Shown piece after piece: positions 57,717-64,000 of a stretch of DNA of 64,000 nucleotides. A model generated the notes under the pieces. That model was not told the DNA's origin and made no database searches. It saw only the letters and a program-made list of their open reading frames with translations. A program made the translations under genes and the position numbers. Numbering within the stretch: position 1 is the stretch's first letter; the number at the start of each line of letters is the position of its first letter. Where the stretch lies: assembly GCA_039566865.1 (NCBI GenBank), contig CM076947.1:4285501-4349500 (forward strand), read 5' to 3'. The DNA is from Aurelia coerulea (lineage: Eukaryota; Cnidaria; Scyphozoa; Semaeostomeae; Ulmaridae).

Positions 57717-59128
57717 ATGAGCCAAGTCGGGGAAGTGGTGTTCAAGCAGCAGCCTTTAAATATGTCCAGAAAGAAGGCTAATTGGGAGGAATTCAAGGAG
57801 AAGAATTCACAGAAACAAAGACGAAAGACAGAGAAAGATCCAGTAGATTTCATTACTGTTCAAAGGCTATCGGCCAAAGTTGAAGGAAAATGCCAAAAGT
57901 ATTCCAGGATTGGGCCCTTGGCGATTGTACCCTACAAGCACGAGCACCTGCACCTTGAAAGCATCAAAGAGGCATGCACAAAGCATTTCAATGTTCCTCC
58001 AGGTATGGGATGCGACGTTCTCGCCGAAGAGAGGGGCCCGTCATACGCACACATTGACCAAATAAAAAACTTAAAAGTTATTCACGTAAGATTCGTACGA
58101 GAGAACCAGGAGGATGAAGAGGACGATTTGGATTTACCCACTCTTTCGTGTTACACCCCAAGAAGAAGACCAACAGCCAAAAAGCGCACTGGAAGGGATT
58201 TGTTGCAGACCAGGCAGATGATTCTAACAAGCTTCCATCCACCATACTTTCATCAACCATACCCAGCTCCATACCGAACAGAGGAGAGGAAAGACCAAAG
58301 TCGTGCAGTGATGTGCCAAACAATGATGGCATAAAACAGCAACAAAATCAGGGGCAAAAATACCCAGACCCTGTTCCTATAAGCAAGCTTCTTCAATTAG
58401 GAAAATTCATACCTCCGAGCAGAGAAGTAGTTGAAATCCAACTTGAAGAGTTTGATGTGGAGAAGAGAAAATGGCTTACCCCATTCCAAGCAAGACTATC
58501 TGTGTGTAAAACTTCATTTGCCAGTGGTGGCTTCAGAAATGCTTTTCTGGTGGAAGCACTGTCTGGTCTAAAAAGGCAGCAGTATGTGCTAAAAAGATGC
58601 AAACCTGAAGGAACACAAACTATACTTGACCATTTTGGTTCAGTTGAGAAACATACCAGGAAATCAGTGCAAATGCACAGTCTTGCCAGATATTTTGCCA
58701 TTGCCATGGAAAAACTATGCACATATAACTATGGTGAGACTTTGCAATACTCAAAAGTTTATTATGGAAAACTGAGAGATGAAAGTGTGACAGTTGAACC
58801 TTACATACCAGGGACTTTCAAGAAATACATCAACAACAATGGAGAAATTCTTGTCAAAGATGACGAGATTGCTGCAAAAGTGGAGGCATTTGCCCATTTC
58901 ACCTATGTTAAATCAGAGAAGTCGCTGATGGTTTTGGATATTCAGGGTACTGGATATTCACTGTATGATCCTGAAATTGCCAGCAAAGATTTGCTGGATG
59001 AATATGAGTCTTCAGTCCAATTCTGTGCTGGAAACCTCTCGGTACAAGCAATTAACCGTTTTTTAGAGATGCACATATGCAATAAATACTGTGGAATGCT
59101 GACTGTGTCACAACTTTATACAATATAG
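57717..59128 (+). CDS. Intronless alpha-kinase gene with one frameshift
   Basis: ATG at 57717. The first about 155 residues are basic, then contain IGPLAIVPYKHEHLHLESIK and ERGPSYAHIDQIKNLKVIHV, a compact segment of unknown function. A one-base loss near 58180-58192 shifts the frame. The rest is an atypical alpha-kinase domain: ASGGFRNAF (glycine-rich loop), YVLKRC (ATP-binding Lys), VEPYIPGTFKKYINNNGE, AFAHFTYVKSEKSLMVLDIQ and HICNKYCGML. The His plus H-x-C-x3-C set matches the zinc site of TRPM7/MHCK kinases. With the frame repaired it is about 470 residues. No introns are visible. Confidence 0.85.
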
Positions 59129-60318
59129 ACCATTTTATTTGAGACACATTTCATTGCTGTTTGTTATCTCAAGTTTTGTTATTTAATATTTGTTATATGG
59201 CTTAAACTGGATGTCAAGTGAAATTGCAAATTGAACAATTGAACTGTTTTGCATGACTATTTTCGCATTATCACAAATTTCACCTGACATCCAATGTGAG
59301 ACACGTTAGGTTAATAGTTCTCCATGGTTGTTTTCCCCTTTAGTATGTAAAGTTCTTTGACTGCAAGAGAACCGATACTAAATATCATTTTGTATCAAAT
59401 CATCAAATCATTTTGTTTCAAATCATTCAAACAGTTTCGTTTTAAAAATGCACTTTGCAATACCAAATACATTATCTTTCATAATAATGGTTGTAGGGCA
59501 ATAACTAATTTGTATGTCCATGATTTTCTTCAAAGTAAACCATGTGGATTATGTAATGTTAATATAAATCCACAGGTACAGTACTGTAAAGGCTTGTGAA
59601 TAATAACAAATTACAAAGAGTATCAATAATTTTGCAGAAGTCTCCATATTCTGATAATAAATCTTGGGTCACACAAAAGATGTGTTAATTGTTTCAAACA
59701 AGAATTTTCAAGAAACTAAGAATAGTCTTAAGAATTCTTAGGCAGGAAAACCATGAGCAACACAGCATGTGGTTTAAAGACTTATCCATAAGATATGATA
59801 TTTTGGAGCAGACTGCCCTGCATTCCTTTGGCAATCAAAACAATCAAGTTTTCATTCAAAGTCAACCAGATGGATCTAAATGCTTTGAATTGAAACAATG
59901 TTAAAATCTTAAACATTGCAATCAGGATTGCTTTGATTGCTAAAGGAACACTAGGCTAGTACCCCCTCTCCCCTTGGCAAACATGGACAATGGACCTGAA
60001 AGTCTTAATACTGTAGGCATATACTTTAGGCTTGACCTAGGATATAAATAAATTCCTTTGTTACAAATTTGAAGTAAAATGTTTTGTTTTGTATGTTGTT
60101 AAAGATCAGTTTTGTTTTACACAGCGGTCTATCCTAAACTGCTTAAATTCTAGAGAAAGATATTGACATTGTCTGCTATTCAAAATTGATGTCTTTCTGT
60201 TACATTTTCTTTGGGCAACAGGGCAGAGTTTGTAAAAGATCTTCAAATTACTAAATGTGAATCAAGCCACAAGATATCAGAAAGAATCTTTCCAAGGAAT
60301 GTGAAATGTTACAGCATA
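59129..60318. other. 3' flank of the kinase gene, no gene recognised
   Basis: AT-rich. A short inverted repeat (GGATGTCAAGTGAAATT near 59207 against AATTTCACCTGACATCC near 59275) could form a hairpin. An AATAAA lies at about 59656. Plus-strand ORFs at 59357-59599 and 59689-59904 show no domain. Confidence 0.35.
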
Positions 60319-60803
60319 GGTTCCAAATCTTTAAAAGGTTGGTGTAACATTCAATGACCTATTTCTTTGAATTAAATGGCTTCAAAGAAACTTTTGCTAA
60401 TTTGCTATATAATTTTGCCATTGGACTTTTCTGAAATCTTCAACATTTCCAAAGTTAGAGTTTTCTTTCTCAAGAATTCAAGAAAAATTATAAAAAAAAT
60501 GAAACCATCGTAATTTCTAATTTGCAAGAAAACCATAGTTTATGGATGCGTACAATATGGTATATCAAGAAAAAGTCCCTGTTACTTTTTTTTGTTTATG
60601 ATTTAGAAATTTGATGACGCCACATCCTCAAATGAGCTGAAATATAAAATACACTGTAATTTCGAAAAATATTCAAAAATTCTGAAAAGTCCAACAGTAG
60701 AATTATAGATAGGTAGCTAAAGTTTCTTTAAAGCCATTCAGTTATAAGAAATAGGTCAGATATTTACAACCACCTTTTTACGCCGATTTAAAGATTTGAA
60801 ACC
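60319..60803. mobile_element. TA-flanked palindromic MITE
   Basis: The ends read GGTTCCAAATCTTTAAA on the left and GGTTTCAAATCTTTAAA on the right, inverted, with TA at 60317-60318 and 60804-60805. Arms of about 140 bp share GACCTATTTCTT, AATGGCTT and TTGGACTTTTC. AT-rich centre, no ORF. Confidence 0.72.
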
Positions 60804-60833
60804 TAAGCTGAAATGATACATATACACCAAATT

Positions 60834-63800
60834 TTAGGCAAAGTTCTCTTTCAAATACAAATATGCATTTGCTGCTTCTTCAGGTGTTACTTCATGTACA
60901 TTAGGGATTACTACTTCACATCTTGCTCTGAATTCAGGCTCCAAGTAATCATTAGTTCCTTCTAATACATCAGACAATTCTGCAACTTCTTTCAATTGAT
61001 TCTCAGTCACATGCAGACCACATTTCACCCCTCGAAACCTTTCAGGGAAGTGGTAAATATGTTCAGGTATACCATTTAGAAGTACTTTAGTTTTCTGCTT
61101 TCTGCACCTGTGATTATTCCAAACACTTTCCTTGAAGATATCCAATTCCTTTTGTAAAACTGGGATGTAAACAAATGCTAAGAGGTTCCTGAAAAGAAAA
61201 ATGGGAAAATGACATACAAAACTAAATATAAATTACATTGTTGGTGGATCTGGCAAATTTAACGTCTTCTACCATCATTTGCAACAGAAGTACAACATTT
61301 GACAAGATTTTCAAAAACAGTTAAGAAATGAAGTTGTCAGCTAACCTATGAACGTCATCATCACGGTCATATTCACCATCCTCAACAAGTGTATTCAGTT
61401 GAACCTTAAAAAACCTTTCCATTCTCTCTAATAGCTCCTTCCACCATCTCTCAATTTTGTTTTGAGTTGATGGACCATAGAGTATGCTGTCTACAGGATC
61501 TGCCCAATCACCATGTAAGCTTCTGAGATATGAATGCATGGTAGTTAAATTCCAGTTTCAGTTCCCTTATCAATTCGCATTCGTGATGGAAGAACTGTAG
61601 AAAGAGAAAGAAAAATTTATTTCATGGTATGGTATCACATGCTGCCACAGAGGCGTCATGGCTGCCTTGGTTTTAGCGACTGCATTGAAGCCTGGGACCA
61701 TTCGCTCTTGAAAAAAGACTTATGAAATTTGACATGAGACCTTCAAAAATAGCCCTAGAAAACGTAAGTTTCATAATTTTTCATTGACAATCCATTTCAC
61801 AGCAGTCCGTACTCAGAAATAATGCCCTACTTAATGTCAGTTTTGAGCACTTTCCACTAATCAGATTGATCACCAGGTTTGCGGTCCTGACCAATGGGTA
61901 GTAACAAGTAATGATATACATAAAATATAAAATAGATAAACAATTGTTGATGGTATTACCACAGGACCAGTGTCACCAGACTAAGTCAACTGCTAAGCTG
62001 CTTGAACTTAATGTCATGTGTGGCTAAAAAAAGTATCCAGTCAGTAAAATGAGATTGTGACTCAATAAAAACAATGACTGCATTGAAGATGACATCAGGA
62101 CATTTTTTGCCATAATGGTTTGTATCTCAAGATCCTTTGATCAAATGATCCACCAAGGGGGTGGACTAACTCATGTCTAACTCATTTTTCTCAGGTTGGC
62201 ATGTAAAAACATTAGGTATCACTTGCTTGTGGGAATCAATTCTGTCCCTTGCCCATCCTACTTTTTCTGGTCTGGCACTGCTCCTGGTAGAGCTTCCCAA
62301 CCATCTTTGGTGCAATTAATTGTCTAGAAGTAGGTAGTAAAATTCAAACCTCTGCAATCATTCAAATATTCCAGGTAGAATCTACCAATGATCTTTGGTT
62401 CATTATTTGTTGTCCATATTCGTAGAATATTAATTCTATTGCTGTATGTGTCTAATCCACCATAAATGCATAATGGGAAAGTTGCTTTCTGATACCGGCA
62501 GAGCTTGTCATGCCCATCCAATGACATTGTCCAATCAGAGCCCTTGAGAAGCAGAAAATGTCATTATATAAGGTAGAGTTCATTGTTTACAATTTTTTGA
62601 AAATTGTTGTTGTTATGACAAATTACATGGTGCAAAGTCCCATCTTTAAAAAACCACTTCACAAGAAACTTAGAGGGTCTAGAAAAGTAAGAGACGATTG
62701 GCTTTGGAGAACAATAGGTTGAGGTGAAAACAATGGGCTTCTTAAAGACAGAACTTTACTGTATGTCTCTAGCCAGACTGTCAGTGCATGTTTTGGTCTG
62801 TCTTTACAACTCTTTGTTTTCACCTTTCCTCCAGTATGGTATTTTAGTTTAGGGTCTTACATATGACACACATATCAATCCAGTGTTTTTATTACAGAAA
62901 AGGGCTTTAAGGGCAATTTCATTTCAATACTTTAGGTACCTTCTGCACCAATCTTTTCAGACTTGAAGAATGCTGGAATCATCCCCCATACAGGTGTCGT
63001 TATCATAATGTCAATGAAAGAAATCAAATTTATATGAGATACTTTTATAATAGGGGTTGTTTTCTGCTCAATTGGTCTAACTACTTTTTTATTTTTCAAT
63101 CAACAACACTATACCAGAGGTACTGTACATGGTCTCTACAGTCAAGTTAAATCTACGAATATACAATAATGGAATTAAAGCTACGGACATAAGTTATAAC
63201 TAAGTAAAAACCAACGCGAACAGTAAAAAGAAACAAATGAACATGGTTTGAAGCCAATGGACAGAGAGATCAAACCTCCTTTAGCTAATATCCATTATTC
63301 TGCTTTAAAATGCTTCTTTTAAATATTTTCCAATAGATAAAATGTTGCCTGGGTCTTCGTTGGTATTTATCAGATTGAATGCTTCCTTTTGTTGATTATT
63401 TGCATGATTTCCTGACTCAGGTACTAATTTCCTGTGACTATGCTGATTGTATAATCTTCTGTAATATTTATCGTTGTATATCTTATATTCCTTGTAGTTT
63501 AGTTGTTTGCATGTCTAGTTATTATTGATAAATTGTATGAAGAGTGGAATTTAAAACATGAAAACTGAAGTGATATATAGGATAGGTACCTCGGATGAAA
63601 AACCGCCGGTTCTTCGGTGTCTCTTTGCCTTGCCAACAACTGCCCGTTCTTGAAGGCCAGTTGGGTCAACTTCCTCCATCATGGCATAAACAACATCCCG
63701 TGGAACTTTCAATTGATGGACTTTGCGTATTTTTTGTGCAATGCCCTATAACCTAGTAGTTTCCCAGGTCCATTCAACTCTACACGAACAGCTTCTTCAA

Positions 63801-64000
63801 CCTCTTTCAGAGTTGTATCGCGTTCAACATATCTAATGTTAAAATGATTCAACCGACGAGCTAGTGTTCGAAGACTCCAAGCATACATCGGATACTTTTC
63901 GGAAAGGAAGTCCAGCATTTCCTCCCTCTTGAGATTCTTGCTTACATAAAACAACAAATCCTCTTTAAGTGCTTCATCGTCTTGCCAGGTTTCATTCCTG
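60834..64000 (-). pseudogene. Four-exon DDE integrase-like transposase gene (partial)
   Basis: Minus-strand exons with consensus splice sites are 64000-63590 (open at the window edge), 62542-62350, 61594-61346 and 61188-60834. Motifs in order: RALHKK, VPRDVVYAMMEEVDP, SLDGHDKL (first Asp), IDKGTETG (second Asp), YGPSTQNKIERWWKEL (Glu), LQKELDIFKESVWNNHR and GIPEHIYHFPERF. This layout is an rve-like DDE integrase of a family repeated in fish and cnidarian genomes. IS3EU- or Ginger-type affiliation is possible but not proven. Two one-base losses break it: in an A-run near 63730 and just after the second Asp near 61552. Confidence 0.75.

Overview
The window looks like accessory, repeat-dominated DNA from a eukaryote, most likely a marine invertebrate and plausibly a cnidarian. 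Several genes are built from GT-AG-spliced exons. There are no bacterial-style operons. The sequence is AT-rich and packed with non-LTR retrotransposons of several clades, a Penelope-like element, a Helentron-type helicase, Harbinger transposase pieces and dozens of inverted-repeat elements. The host assignment is inference from element types; nothing in the window identifies a species.

1-29 kb is a nested graveyard of non-autonomous DNA transposons. Element ends and target-site duplications (TSDs) can be read directly. They include a Harbinger-like element (TTA TSD) holding a hAT-like element (8-bp TSD), which in turn holds a 124-bp tandem repeat. Six long-armed foldback elements have 9-11-bp TSDs and resemble Mutator-type elements. 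Three complete and several partial piggyBac-type elements sit in TTAA sites. A series of TA-flanked elements is also present. Between and inside them lie fragments of older coding units: a Harbinger transposase N-terminus, several LINE pieces, a HECT ubiquitin-ligase exon, an unidentified minus-strand gene split by a transposon, and a large R2/NeSL-type LINE on the minus strand (23.1-27.3 kb) split by a piggyBac-type element.

30-46 kb holds a LINE with endonuclease and partial reverse transcriptase, an RTE-like LINE tail that runs into a Helentron PIF1 helicase fused to an endonuclease domain, and an RPA-like single-strand-binding gene whose main exon is tandemly duplicated. These are followed by a 5'-truncated Penelope-like element (minus), a Harbinger DDE exon, and a Ulp1-like/PHD-finger gene that lacks its catalytic cysteine.

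46-64 kb holds a nearly complete jockey/CR1-type LINE with an N-terminal 2A-like motif, a THAP zinc-finger exon (minus) abutting the LINE poly(A), unknown ORFs, and a multi-exon Gypsy-type integrase gene (Ginger-like) ending in an array of duplicated 60-bp exons. After these come an intronless alpha-kinase gene and a four-exon DDE integrase-like gene on the minus strand that runs off the window.

Most coding units carry only one or two single-base frameshifts, often in A-runs. Some of the apparent decay may therefore be assembly error. No CRISPR array, rRNA or tRNA was recognised.
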